From NCBI RefSeq assembly GCF_001667945.1, contig NZ_LZJK01000076.1, positions 1 to 64,000 on the forward strand: 64,000 nucleotides of DNA, in the 5' to 3' direction. A model generated the notes under the pieces. It was not told where the DNA came from and searched no databases. It saw only the letters and a program-made list of their open reading frames with translations. This DNA is from Mycolicibacter sinensis. Its GTDB lineage: Bacteria > Actinomycetota > Actinomycetes > Mycobacteriales > Mycobacteriaceae. Below are positions 39,414 to 47,526 of the stretch, piece by piece; position 1 is the stretch's first letter; the number at the start of each line of letters is the position of its first letter. The position numbers and the translations under genes are program-made.

Positions 39414-40412
39414 TCAACGCCGGCGCGCAGCCAGCACGCCGGCCCCCGCTACACCCAGCGCAGTCGCGGCCCCGGCGACCAGCCCGGCGTGCCGGGACGC
39501 CCAGACCTGCGGGCTGTGCGCATGCGAGGAGTCGTCGAACTCGCCGCGAGCGCCGTGATCGGTGGCGGCGTCCGCCGGCTGCCACAGGTTCTGCACGGCG
39601 GTGCCGTCAACGTATTCGCCCGTCTGCTGCGAGTCATAGCCGGTGCGGGCCAGATAGCGGTCCAGCAGGGGGGCGGCGAACTTCTGCGCCAGCAAGGTGG
39701 CAACCGTGCTCTCCCCGACCCAGTACTGCTTGCGCCGGGGATGATCTGCCGCTCGCAGCACGGCCCGCGCCACCAACTCCGGCTGGTAGATCGGCGGCAC
39801 CGGCTGCGGGTGGCGAGGCAGCCGGGACAGCACCCAGGAGAACTGCGGGGTGTTGACCGCCGGCATCTGAACGATCGTGATGTTCACCTTCGAGCCTTCG
39901 TGCAGCAGCTCGCAGCGCACCGATTCGGTGAAGCCGTTAACGGCGTGCTTGGCTCCGCAATACGCCGATTGCAGCGGGATCGACCGCTCCCCCAGTGCTG
40001 AGCCCACCTGCACCACGGTGCCGTGGTCACGTGGCTTCATCCGCGCCAGCGCCACCATGGTGCCGTAGACGAATCCGAGGTAGCAGACCTCGGTCACCCG
40101 TTTGAACTCCTCGGGACCGATCTCGCTGAACGGCGCGAACACCGAGGTGAAGGCGACGTTGACCCAGATGTCGATCGGGCCGAACTCGGCTTCGACGCGG
40201 TCGGCGGCGGCCTCCACGGCCGCGTAGTCGGCCACATCGGTCGGGATGGCCAGCGCGGCCCCACCGGCGGTCTCGACATCGCTTGCGGCACCGCGTAATC
40301 CGGCTTCGCCACGGGCGAGCAGGGCCACCCTGTCCCCGCGCGCGCCGAACTGCTGCGCGACGGCGCGGCCTATTCCGGCGCTGGCCCCGGTGATGACGAC
40401 GGTCTGGGTCAT
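39414..40412 (-). CDS. Short-chain dehydrogenase/reductase with C-terminal membrane anchor
   Basis: A 332-residue classical SDR. The cofactor motif is TGASAGIGRAVA (about residues 8-19); NVAF replaces the usual NNAG; catalytic serine, tyrosine and lysine are in VQVGSALGERS and SAYCGAKHAV. The last 70 residues are an extension ending in a hydrophobic segment (AGLVAGAATALGVAGAGVLAARRR), probably a membrane anchor. The start overlaps the GMC oxidoreductase stop by 4 bp (ATGA). It probably acts with that enzyme on the same alcohol or sugar. Last gene of a four-gene operon. Confidence 0.88.
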   Translation of the reverse strand: MTQTVVITGASAGIGRAVAQQFGARGDRVALLARGEAGLRGAASDVETAGGAALAIPTDVADYAAVEAAADRVEAEFGPIDIWVNVAFTSVFAPFSEIGPEEFKRVTEVCYLGFVYGTMVALARMKPRDHGTVVQVGSALGERSIPLQSAYCGAKHAVNGFTESVRCELLHEGSKVNITIVQMPAVNTPQFSWVLSRLPRHPQPVPPIYQPELVARAVLRAADHPRRKQYWVGESTVATLLAQKFAAPLLDRYLARTGYDSQQTGEYVDGTAVQNLWQPADAATDHGARGEFDDSSHAHSPQVWASRHAGLVAGAATALGVAGAGVLAARRR

Positions 40413-42082
40413 GGCTGGAATCCCTTCTGCAGAATGCGCTTTCCGGCAAGCCGCTCGGCGAGCCGGGAGGCCAGCGCCATGATGGTCAGTGCCGGGTTGG
40501 CCGACCCCTGGGTCGGGCACACCGAGCCGTCGGAGAGGAACAGGTTGGGCACCCCCCACACCCGGTGGTCGGAGTCGACGACGGAGTTCTCCGGTGCGGT
40601 GCCCATCCGGGCGCCGCCGATCAGGTGGGCATAGCGCTGGATGGTCAGCACATCTTGTGCGCCGGCGGCGTGCAGGATGTCGGTGATCACCTTGGTGGAG
40701 TACTCCATGTTCGCCTTGTCGTTGTCGCAGCGGCTGTAATCCATTCGGGCCACCGGGATCCCGTACACGTCGGTCTCGTCGGCCAGGGTGACCCTGTTGT
40801 CCGGCAGCGGGAGCAATTCGTTGAGCACGCCGATCGTGCTCCAGTGGTTGTAGTCGCGCATGTATTCGCGCAACGCCCGCCCCCAGTGGCCGTCGGCCAG
40901 CACGTGCTCAGACCAGCCGATCGGCAACGGCGACACGGTCTGGATGGAGAATCCGCGGGCGAATCCACGGGCGGTGTCGGTTTCGTAGAACTGCTCGCTG
41001 CTCACCTGCGGCGGCGGCGCCTTGTACATCCGCAGCTCCTCCGGCCATCGGCCCGCGGTCTGGGCAGCGCCTTGGACCATGACGTAACGGCCGACCTGGT
41101 CGTCATTGTTTCCCAGCCCGTGCGGAAACCGGGGACTGGCCGAATTCAGCAGCAGCCGTGGGGTCTCGATGGAGTATCCCGCGACGGCGACGACCTTGGC
41201 GCGCTGCAGGTGCTCCCTGCCGTGGTTGTCGTAATAGACGACGCCACGCGCCGCCCCGGCGTCATCGAGTTCGATGCGGGCGGCCATGGAATCCGCCCGT
41301 ATTTCCACACCGTGCGCCAGTGCGTCGGGAAGATGGGTGACGTACGGGCTGGCCTTGGCGTTGACCTTGCAGCCCTGCAGGCAGTAGCCGCGGTAGATGC
41401 AGTGCGGACGGTTTCCGAAAGTGCCGTTGACGATTCCGACCGGGCCCACCCGCATCTCGATCCCGAGCGTACAGGCGCCCTTCCACAGCTTGGAGGCGGC
41501 ACCGGAGATCGGGTGCGGCGACGCGGGATAGCGGTGCGGATAGCCCCACGGCCAGTTCTGACCCGCCACCGGCAGTTCGGCCTCCAGCACCTCGTAGTGG
41601 CGGCGAATGTCCTCGTAGCAGATCGGCCAGTCCACCCCGACCCCATCGAGGCTGCGCGTGCGCAGATCGCTGGGGTGGAACCGCGGGCAGTAGCCGGCAT
41701 AGTGCACCATCGAGCCGCCGACTCCCCGGCCGGAGTTGTTCTTGCCCAACTCGATCGGGTCGTCACCGCCGATGATGCGCTTCTGCGTCCAGTACAGCGG
41801 GTGCGATCCGGCTTCGTCGGAGACCCAGTCGCTGTCGGGGTGCCAGAAGGGACCCGCCTCGATGATCACGATGCGCCAGCCGGCCCGCGCCAGACGTTGC
41901 GCCAGCACCGATCCCCCGGCGCCCGCGCCGACGACCACGAGGTCGACTTCGTCATCGGTGGCATACCGGCGCATCGTCTTCTCGCCGGGCAGCTCCCGCG
42001 ACTGCACATCCAGAAGGAACCGTGAGTCATTGGCGGGTGGGCCCAGCGATCCCTTGAGCAGGCCGCGCCAGAAATCGCCCAC
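40409..42082 (-). CDS. GMC-family FAD oxidoreductase
   Basis: A 557-residue glucose-methanol-choline oxidoreductase. The FAD-binding motif is VVGAGAGGSVLAQRLA (about residues 49-64); CIYRGYCLQGCKVNAKAS is a cysteine-rich segment typical of the gluconate 2-dehydrogenase-like branch; the active-site region is LIGGARMGTAPENSVVD, with SDGSVCPTQGSANPALTIMALASR at the end. It begins with GTG sharing a base with the upstream stop. The small-subunit gene just before it suggests a membrane-linked dehydrogenase complex. Substrate unknown. Confidence 0.9.
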   Translation of the reverse strand: MGDFWRGLLKGSLGPPANDSRFLLDVQSRELPGEKTMRRYATDDEVDLVVVGAGAGGSVLAQRLARAGWRIVIIEAGPFWHPDSDWVSDEAGSHPLYWTQKRIIGGDDPIELGKNNSGRGVGGSMVHYAGYCPRFHPSDLRTRSLDGVGVDWPICYEDIRRHYEVLEAELPVAGQNWPWGYPHRYPASPHPISGAASKLWKGACTLGIEMRVGPVGIVNGTFGNRPHCIYRGYCLQGCKVNAKASPYVTHLPDALAHGVEIRADSMAARIELDDAGAARGVVYYDNHGREHLQRAKVVAVAGYSIETPRLLLNSASPRFPHGLGNNDDQVGRYVMVQGAAQTAGRWPEELRMYKAPPPQVSSEQFYETDTARGFARGFSIQTVSPLPIGWSEHVLADGHWGRALREYMRDYNHWSTIGVLNELLPLPDNRVTLADETDVYGIPVARMDYSRCDNDKANMEYSTKVITDILHAAGAQDVLTIQRYAHLIGGARMGTAPENSVVDSDHRVWGVPNLFLSDGSVCPTQGSANPALTIMALASRLAERLAGKRILQKGFQP

Positions 42083-42828
42083 TACAGGCCCTCGTCTCGC
42101 ACCAGCTCCACCGGGTCCTCACCGGTGGCGCCGCGCGTCTCGAAAGGTTCGCGGACCGCCGCCGGTCCGCTCGGCCCGCCCAGTCGCATGAAGCCGCGCG
42201 GGTACGCCGGCCCGCCGAACCCGATCTCATTCCACGCCCAGGGGTGTGAATAGAACGCCGACAAGGTCATCCGCATACACACCGACCAAGCCCGGCTCAC
42301 GTTCAACTGCGACCAACTGCCGCCCTGCAGCCAGCCCCGCGAGAAGGCATCGACCAGCGCCAGTTGGGTGGCCACCTCGGCGGCGGCGAACGAGGGCCTG
42401 CCGTACCGGTCCCGGGCGGACTCGTCCAAGCCTTTGAGCGTCAGGCGCCAGGTGTCCCGGTCATCCGGCATGTCGGCGTACTGGTAGCCGTCGAGCTGGC
42501 CGTCGGCCAGTTTGGCGTCGACGAATTCGGCCACCGGCACCCGCGGCTCGTGGTCTTGGGCCAGCACGATGTCGCAGAATGCCCGCAGGGTGGGCTCCTC
42601 AGCGGCGGAGAAGAAGCGCAGCGGCCCCGGCGGCTCCAGCCGGGCCAGCACCACCTTCTGCGTGGCCTCGTCCCAGCTGTCTTGGGTTTGCAGTACGTCG
42701 AAATCCGGGTAGCGCCCGATCATCTGCGGTGTGGTGCCGCGGCGTTGTCGCGGCAGCCAGGACGGGTGTGGGGGTTGGCGGTCGGCCCGCAGGTTCGGCA
42801 GGTGGTCCGGAAGCGAGGTGTCGGCCAT
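42082..42828 (-). CDS. Gluconate 2-dehydrogenase subunit 3-like protein
   Basis: A 248-residue partner subunit of GMC-type dehydrogenases. The family segment is around EEPTLRAFCDIVLAQDHEPRVPVAEFVDAKLADG (residues about 77-110; key residues A/FCD), followed by YQYADMPDDR and VDAFSRGWLQGGSW. No cofactor motif and no clear Tat signal is visible. ATG at 42828 is preferred because GAGGTG lies just upstream; a GTG two codons earlier is possible. Works with the next gene in one operon. Confidence 0.78.
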   Translation of the reverse strand: MADTSLPDHLPNLRADRQPPHPSWLPRQRRGTTPQMIGRYPDFDVLQTQDSWDEATQKVVLARLEPPGPLRFFSAAEEPTLRAFCDIVLAQDHEPRVPVAEFVDAKLADGQLDGYQYADMPDDRDTWRLTLKGLDESARDRYGRPSFAAAEVATQLALVDAFSRGWLQGGSWSQLNVSRAWSVCMRMTLSAFYSHPWAWNEIGFGGPAYPRGFMRLGGPSGPAAVREPFETRGATGEDPVELVRDEGL

Positions 42829-42835
42829 GGGCACC

Positions 42836-43333
42836 TCAGCGTTCGCGGCGCAGCACCGCGGCCAACAGGCCCATCCCGCCGACCATCGCCATCAGGCCAG
42901 GCGCGGCGATCGGCGGACCCATCGGAACGTTGTAGGACGCCATCTTCCAGCCTCCGGGCTTGCGCGCCACCCCGCGAGCGTGCAGGTACTCACCCAGCAG
43001 TCCGTTGGCGGCGTAGACCGCGGCGGTCAACGGCAGCCAGCGTTTGGCCCAGCGGCGGGAGAACACCCCGCCGATTCCGGCGGCCACCACCGGCGGCGTC
43101 ACCAGCACCGGGCTCCACATCCACTTGTTGCCGAAGCCGGCTTTGTAATGCTCGAGATAGATCTCGGCGGTTGTCACCACCGCGGCGAACGCGGTCATCG
43201 CCGACAACGACCTCTCGAAGCGGCCGTGTGCCACGTTGCGCAGCATGTGATCGACGAGGTCTCCGGCTTCGCCGATCCACTCCGCGTGACTACCCGTCCG
43301 CAAACCGGATTCGCCGGTACCCAGCAGCATCAT
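42836..43333 (-). CDS. Hypothetical membrane protein heading the GMC operon
   Basis: A 165-residue protein with about three or four helices (SAMTAFAAVVTTAEIYLEHY, WSPVLVTPPVVAAGIGGVF, and a C-terminal APGLMAMVGGMGLLAAVLRR). The histidine- and tyrosine-containing EIYLEHYKAGFGNKWMW is notable. ATG at 43333 follows GGAGCG. A consensus SigF-type promoter lies 42 bp upstream. The stop is 7 bp before the subunit 3 gene, so it may anchor or serve the dehydrogenase. Function unknown. Confidence 0.72.
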   Translation of the reverse strand: MMLLGTGESGLRTGSHAEWIGEAGDLVDHMLRNVAHGRFERSLSAMTAFAAVVTTAEIYLEHYKAGFGNKWMWSPVLVTPPVVAAGIGGVFSRRWAKRWLPLTAAVYAANGLLGEYLHARGVARKPGGWKMASYNVPMGPPIAAPGLMAMVGGMGLLAAVLRRER

Positions 43334-43375
43334 CTGCGCTCCGTTCCTGTGAAAGGTTTCGCCGATTCGGCCGCA

Positions 43376-43401
43376 GTACCCCGCTGCTGGCGGCGCCAAA
43401 C
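43376..43401 (-). promoter_or_regulatory. SigF-type promoter, GMC dehydrogenase operon
   Basis: Minus-strand GTTT-N16-GGGTAC, exact consensus, 42 bp before the membrane protein start. Back to back with the promoter at 43420. Confidence 0.65.
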
Positions 43402-43419
43402 ATCCCATGCGGGTGCCAG

Positions 43420-43445
43420 GTTTCAACCGCGGCAGAAGCGGGAAT
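43420..43445 (+). promoter_or_regulatory. SigF/SigB-type promoter, small membrane proteins
   Basis: GTTT-N16-GGGAAT, which fits the general-stress -10 form GGGWAW. It ends 30 bp before the start codon of a small membrane protein gene with a GGAGG ribosome site. Confidence 0.6.
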
Positions 43446-43475
43446 TGAACGGTGTATTAGGTGAATGGAGGACGG

Positions 43476-43709
43476 ATGCGGATCGGTGGGTTAGCCGGTG
43501 CGATTGTGCTGATATGGCTGCTTATCGGCGTCTTCGCCGCATGGCAGCGCGATTATTTCCATGGGGGTCAAACCAGTTGTGCGACTGCCGGAACCATCGC
43601 TGTCACTACCCTGGCGGGCCCCTTGAACTATGCCGGTTACAACCCGGTCGTGACGGATTGTCATTTGCCGCAACCCTCTTCCCTGGGTGTGGTCGGCCAA
43701 GTTGTCTGA
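43476..43709 (+). CDS. Small membrane protein
   Basis: A 77-residue protein with one N-terminal helix (GLAGAIVLIWLLIGVFAAW) and an outward-facing-looking segment with two cysteines (SCATAGTIAVTTLAGPL, TDCHLPQ) that could pair. The ATG follows TGGAGGACGG. It is the first gene after a SigF-type promoter and is followed 15 bp later by another small membrane protein. Function unknown. Confidence 0.7.
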   Translation: MRIGGLAGAIVLIWLLIGVFAAWQRDYFHGGQTSCATAGTIAVTTLAGPLNYAGYNPVVTDCHLPQPSSLGVVGQVV

Positions 43710-43724
43710 AAGAAGGGATTGGTG

Positions 43725-43880
43725 ATGATTGCGCTCGGAGTGATCCTCCTTATTCTGGCGCTCGTTTTCAAGATCAACGTGTTGTGGACGATCGGAATCA
43801 TTCTCCTGGTTGTCGGCGCCATACTGTGGATTCTGGGTGCGGTCGGCCGTCCGGTCGCCGGCCGTCGGTACTGGTATTGA
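43725..43880 (+). CDS. DUF6131-like small membrane protein
   Basis: A 51-residue protein of two helices, MIALGVILLILALVF and LWTIGIILLVVGAILWILGAVG, ending in GRPVAGRRYWY. This helix-turn-helix membrane pattern with a basic, aromatic tail is common in actinobacteria (DUF6131-like). Start ATG at 43725 follows AAGAAGGG at some distance; a GTG lies one codon before. Probably co-transcribed with the gene before it. Function unknown. Confidence 0.75.
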   Translation: MIALGVILLILALVFKINVLWTIGIILLVVGAILWILGAVGRPVAGRRYWY

Positions 43881-43976
43881 CCGGTACCGACCCGGTTGAG
43901 CCACGGCCGTTTCGCCCTCCTCGCGTTGTCCGGGCAGCGTTAGACTGGTGAGGTTCTGCGCGCCCGCTCACGTTGG

Positions 43977-44951
43977 ATGACAGGGGCACTTGCGATGACT
44001 GTCGCTGCCGAAGATGATCCCGGCTCCTTCAGGCATATCGCGCTGTTCTACCGGTCACCGCGCGAATACCTCGATTATCTGGTGCCGTTCATCCTCGACG
44101 GTGTTGCCGCCGGACTCCCCGTTCTTGTGGGCGTGCCGGAACCCAAGCTCTCGCTGCTGCGCGGTGCCCTGCCCGCGGGAGCCGCCGAGGCCGTGACGCT
44201 GGTGGACATGAGCCAGGTGGGGCGTAACCCCGGGCACATCCTGGGCGGGGTGTTGGGGACGTTTGCCGCCCGTCATCGGTCGGGGCCGATGCGGATGGTC
44301 GGCGAGCCGATCTGGAATGGTCGCTCCGCGCTGGAGTATCCGGCTTGCGTGCAGCACGAGGCGCTGATCAACCGGGCGTTCACCGGGCGTGACATCACCT
44401 TGTTCTGCCCTTACGACGCAACGCATCTGGACTCCGACATTCTCGTCGACGCCGAGATCACCCACCCGCGCCTGGACGGTGCCGGGCGTCCGGAGCGAAC
44501 GAGCGCGGGCTTCGCCCCCGAGGCGGCCTGGGTACGCTACAACGAACCGCTGCCCAGCAGCCCGACGGCGGCCAGCTACACCGTGAATCGGCTCAGAGAT
44601 CTGTCCGGCGCCCGGGCGTTCTCCGCCAAATACGCCCGCTGGTTCGGCTTCTCCACCGCCGACATCGCCGATCTGCAATTGATCGTCAACGAGCTGGCAT
44701 CCAACAGCCTGCAGCACGGGCGCGGACCATGCACGGTGGCGCTCTGGGAGACCGACGGCCAATTGATCTGCCAGGTGCGCGACTCCGGACACCTGGCGGA
44801 TCCGATGGCCGGCCGGCGGCCGGTCACGCATCAAGACCATCAGGGGTTCGGGCTGTTCGTGGTCAACGCGACCGCGGACCTGGTACGCATCCACACCGCG
44901 TCAAGCGGCACCACCGTGCAAGCGCACCTGCGGATGAGGGAGGCGGCGTGA
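43977..44951 (+). CDS. MEDS-domain anti-sigma regulatory kinase
   Basis: A 324-residue two-domain signalling protein. Residues about 15-190 form a MEDS sensor (HIALFYRSPREYLDYLVPF, ITLFCPYDATHLD). Residues about 200-324 are an RsbW-like GHKL ATPase: N-box LQLIVNELASNSLQHG (about residue 240), G1-like VRDSGHLADP and HQGFGLFVVNATAD. Such proteins bind sigma factors or antagonists and phosphorylate STAS partners. The next gene overlaps its stop (TGATG) and encodes a MEDS-STAS protein, the natural partner. Start ATG 43977 or 43995. Confidence 0.88.
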   Translation: MTGALAMTVAAEDDPGSFRHIALFYRSPREYLDYLVPFILDGVAAGLPVLVGVPEPKLSLLRGALPAGAAEAVTLVDMSQVGRNPGHILGGVLGTFAARHRSGPMRMVGEPIWNGRSALEYPACVQHEALINRAFTGRDITLFCPYDATHLDSDILVDAEITHPRLDGAGRPERTSAGFAPEAAWVRYNEPLPSSPTAASYTVNRLRDLSGARAFSAKYARWFGFSTADIADLQLIVNELASNSLQHGRGPCTVALWETDGQLICQVRDSGHLADPMAGRRPVTHQDHQGFGLFVVNATADLVRIHTASSGTTVQAHLRMREAA

Positions 44952-45778
44952 TGGGAACCGCCCGGGCCGACCCGTCGGGCGAATTCGGACACATCGGCTG
45001 GCAATACCGCGACCGCGACGAGTTCCTCTGCCGCGCCGCCGAATACATCGCGATCGGCTTGAATCTGGACCAGCGCGTGGTCTACGTCGGCGACGACGAA
45101 CCCGCGCGGCTCCGGGCCAGCCTGGCTGCTGCCGGCCTCGGCGCTGCCGCCGACGAGGTGGAGCTCAAGACCCTGCCGGAGCACTTCGGGTTCCGCGGCG
45201 ACGTGGTCGATGCCGAGTCCATGGCCGAACGCTATGCGGCCGCCGCGATCGCAGCGGTCGCAGACGGTTACAGCGGTCTGCGGGTCGTCATCGACGTGAC
45301 GCCGGTGGTTCGGACGCCGGCCCAGCGCGACGCCCAGTCGGCCCTGGAGTTCCTCGGGGACCGGCGGATCTCCACGCTGCCCGTCGCGGCGTTGTGCGGC
45401 TACGACATCTCGGAACTCGGCGACGCCGTTGCCGGGTTGTTGTGCCTGCACCCGGGGGCCGGGCCGACTTCGGTTCCGTTCCAGCTCTACACCCAACCCG
45501 CCCGGCGCAATGCCATCGCACTCGCCGGCAACCTCGACGCCGCCAGCGAGGCTCTGTTCGCCACCACCTTGCAGCGAATCCTGCCGCTGCTGTCGCCCGG
45601 AACACTCGACATCGACGCGCGGGAGCTGGAATTCATCGGCCACCGACAGCTCGTCCTGCTCGACCGGTGCTGTGCCGCCCATGACCGGGTGGCCGTGCTG
45701 CGCAGCAATCGCCCGACCGTGCAACGGCTGTTCGACATCATCGGCTTCGACAACGTCCGGATCGACACGGCGGTGTGA
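44951..45778 (+). CDS. MEDS-STAS antagonist protein
   Basis: A 275-residue protein pairing a MEDS sensor (about residues 10-180: HIGWQYRDRDEFLCRAAEYIA, RVVYVGDDEPARLRA) with a C-terminal STAS domain (NAIALAGNLDAASEALFATTL, LDIDARELEFIGHRQLVLLD). The usual phosphorylated serine or threonine position reads histidine (EFIGHRQL, about residue 238), so classical control by phosphorylation looks lost. Translation is coupled to the MEDS-ATPase gene. The two probably form a partner-switch pair. Confidence 0.85.
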   Translation: MGTARADPSGEFGHIGWQYRDRDEFLCRAAEYIAIGLNLDQRVVYVGDDEPARLRASLAAAGLGAAADEVELKTLPEHFGFRGDVVDAESMAERYAAAAIAAVADGYSGLRVVIDVTPVVRTPAQRDAQSALEFLGDRRISTLPVAALCGYDISELGDAVAGLLCLHPGAGPTSVPFQLYTQPARRNAIALAGNLDAASEALFATTLQRILPLLSPGTLDIDARELEFIGHRQLVLLDRCCAAHDRVAVLRSNRPTVQRLFDIIGFDNVRIDTAV

Positions 45779-45821
45779 GGGTCTCCCGCGCGGCCACATC
45801 TGGGTGTACCCTCAAGGATCG

Positions 45822-46682
45822 ATGCCTGAGTTGGAGCCCAAGTACGCTGAACTGCAGTCGATCTACGACATCTCGAATGAGTTCTTCGAGCTGTTTCTCG
45901 GCCCGACGATGGGCTATACCTGCGGGTATTACCAGCATCCGGATACCACCCGAGACGAGGCACAGAACGCGAAGTTCGACCTGGCTTTGGGCAAGCTGGG
46001 GCTGCAGCCGGGCATGACACTGTTGGATATCGGCTGCGGCTGGGGCGGCGGAATGAGGCGCGCCCTGGAAGAATTCGATGTCAATGTCATCGGGCTGACG
46101 CTCAGTGAGCGGCAACGCGAATATGCCCTGGCCAAGCTGGCCGACCTCGCTACCCGCCGCACGGTGCAGGTGCGTCTACAGGGCTGGGAGGAATTCGACG
46201 AGCCGGTGGATCGCATCGTATCCATCGGCGCCTTCGAACACTTCGGCCACAAGCGCTACCCCGACTTCTTCGCCATGGCCCACCGCGTTCTGCCGACCGA
46301 CGGAGTGATGCTGCTGCACACCATCACCGCAATCACCCAGGACGACGCCCAGCGGCTAGGCCTTCCGCTGACCATGAGCATGGCCCGGTTCAACAAGTTC
46401 ATCATGACCGAGATCTTCCCCGGCGGTCAGCTGCCGACGGTGTCTATGGTCGCCGACCGCGCGACGGAAGCCGGCTTCACCGTCGGCCGCATCCACGAGA
46501 TCGGACCCAACTATGTGCGGACGCTGCAGGATTGGGCCGACGCCCTGGCCGCCCACAAGGACCAAGCGATCGCCGTGCAGTCACAAGAGGTCTATGACCG
46601 CTACGACAAGTACCTCAACGGCTGCGTCCAGCTGTTCCGCGACGGCTACACCAGCGTCCACCAGTTCACGCTGCAGAAGTGA
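45822..46682 (+). CDS. Cyclopropane-mycolic-acid-synthase-family methyltransferase
   Basis: A 286-residue SAM-dependent methyltransferase of the CmaA/MmaA/PcaA group that modifies double bonds of mycolic acids. It has YDISNEFFELFLGPTMGYTCGYY near residue 14, the SAM loop LLDIGCGWGGGMRRA (about residue 67), VIGLTLSERQ, GWEEFDEPVDRIVSIGAFEHFG and TEIFPGGQLP. Length is normal. The ATG at 45822 is 43 bp after the MEDS-STAS gene. Which mycolate position or product cannot be decided from sequence alone. Confidence 0.9.
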   Translation: MPELEPKYAELQSIYDISNEFFELFLGPTMGYTCGYYQHPDTTRDEAQNAKFDLALGKLGLQPGMTLLDIGCGWGGGMRRALEEFDVNVIGLTLSERQREYALAKLADLATRRTVQVRLQGWEEFDEPVDRIVSIGAFEHFGHKRYPDFFAMAHRVLPTDGVMLLHTITAITQDDAQRLGLPLTMSMARFNKFIMTEIFPGGQLPTVSMVADRATEAGFTVGRIHEIGPNYVRTLQDWADALAAHKDQAIAVQSQEVYDRYDKYLNGCVQLFRDGYTSVHQFTLQK

Positions 46683-46693
46683 CACCGCCGGGG

Positions 46694-47053
46694 TCAGTGA
46701 TCCCGTCCGCGGTGCCGGCGCACCGGCCCGGCCCACAGGTCTTTGCGGCGTTCCGCAGCGGCCGCCCGACCGTGGGTGACCCGGATCTTCACCGGCCCTT
46801 GGGTATTCGCGGCGGGGCGCCTTGAACCTGGCGGATCGGCGCCGGCGTTCCGGCGGCCGCCGTGCCGCAACGCGTCATATGCCCGCAGCAGCTGCTGCAG
46901 CTGCGCCTCGGCATCGCCGGGCGGCCGAGAACGCGCATAGCCGGTGTCGGGGTGCAGGGCGCGCAACTTGGTGCGGAAGGCGTGGCTGATCTGAGCTGGA
47001 GTGGCCGAAGGCGTCACTCCCAGTACGGCATAGGGATCAAGGCTTTCGCTCAT
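46694..47053 (-). CDS. J-domain (DnaJ-like) protein
   Basis: A 119-residue protein with an N-terminal J domain: DPYAVLGVTPSATPAQISHAF, then the essential HPD motif in LRALHPDTGYA (about residue 36), and a third helix AQLQQLLRAYDALRHG. The rest is basic and disordered-looking (VKIRVTHGRAAAAERRKDLW). It lacks the Gly/Phe and zinc domains, so it is a type III co-chaperone that would stimulate DnaK. It lies downstream of hsp20 on the same strand. A 16 bp hairpin lies 53 bp before its start. Confidence 0.85.
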   Translation of the reverse strand: MSESLDPYAVLGVTPSATPAQISHAFRTKLRALHPDTGYARSRPPGDAEAQLQQLLRAYDALRHGGRRNAGADPPGSRRPAANTQGPVKIRVTHGRAAAAERRKDLWAGPVRRHRGRDH

Positions 47054-47105
47054 CGCGCCACCAAGCTCACTGAGGCAACCGAGGAAGAACTCTCCTGGTG
47101 TAGGC

Positions 47106-47153
47106 CGGCGTGGCCCCGCTGTCGGGAGAGCAACACACAGCGGGGCCACGCCG
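47106..47153. repeat. Perfect 16 bp hairpin upstream of the DnaJ-like gene
   Basis: CGGCGTGGCCCCGCTG (47106-47121) is followed after a 16-base loop by its exact complement (47138-47153). No run of T follows on either side. It may act as terminator, attenuator or mRNA processing site between the hypothetical gene and dnaJ. Confidence 0.75.
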
Positions 47154-47180
47154 AACTCCGGTGTTCATCGTGTGGGGCCA

Positions 47181-47483
47181 TCACCTCCCCTGTGCAGGCG
47201 GACACATCCGGCGGGCGTCCGGAGGCGACCGCTGCGTCGGCCACACCTGCGTGTTACGCCGCCGGGTGGCCGACCGGTGCGCCCGGCGGGCCGGTGGTGG
47301 CGCGCCCGGCCGCGCGGGCCCGGCGCTACAAAGGGCGAGCTTCGGGGTTCGGAGCCGGGTGGCGGGCATCTCGGTGCGGACCGCGTAGCAGTGCTCCGGG
47401 GCGGTCAGCAGTTGCAGCCATTCGGCGCGCACGATGCGCTCCGCCTCGTCGAGCACGTGGGCGGTTAACGTGTCGGTGGTCAT
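47181..47483 (-). CDS. Hypothetical protein downstream of hsp20
   Basis: A 100-residue protein. The first 50 residues look folded (LTAHVLDEAERIVRAEWLQLLTAP, CYAVRTEMPATRLRTPKLALC); the rest is rich in Pro, Arg and Ala. An AGGAGGTGAG ribosome site precedes the ATG, which strongly supports translation. It begins 43 bp after the hsp20 stop on the same strand, so it is probably part of the heat-shock transcript. No domain is recognised. A possible 43-codon frame (47050-47181) overlaps its stop as TGATG and joins dnaJ by ATGA. Confidence 0.6.
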   Translation of the reverse strand: MTTDTLTAHVLDEAERIVRAEWLQLLTAPEHCYAVRTEMPATRLRTPKLALCSAGPARPGAPPPARRAHRSATRRRNTQVWPTQRSPPDARRMCPPAQGR

Positions 47484-47526
47484 TCTGCTCACCTCCTTCA
47501 CACGGCCGCCACCCGGCCCCTCGCAA

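Noticed and set aside
43909..43936. GTTT-N19-GGGCA upstream of the MEDS-ATPase gene
   Set aside because: Spacer too long and -10 imperfect; no promoter is called there.
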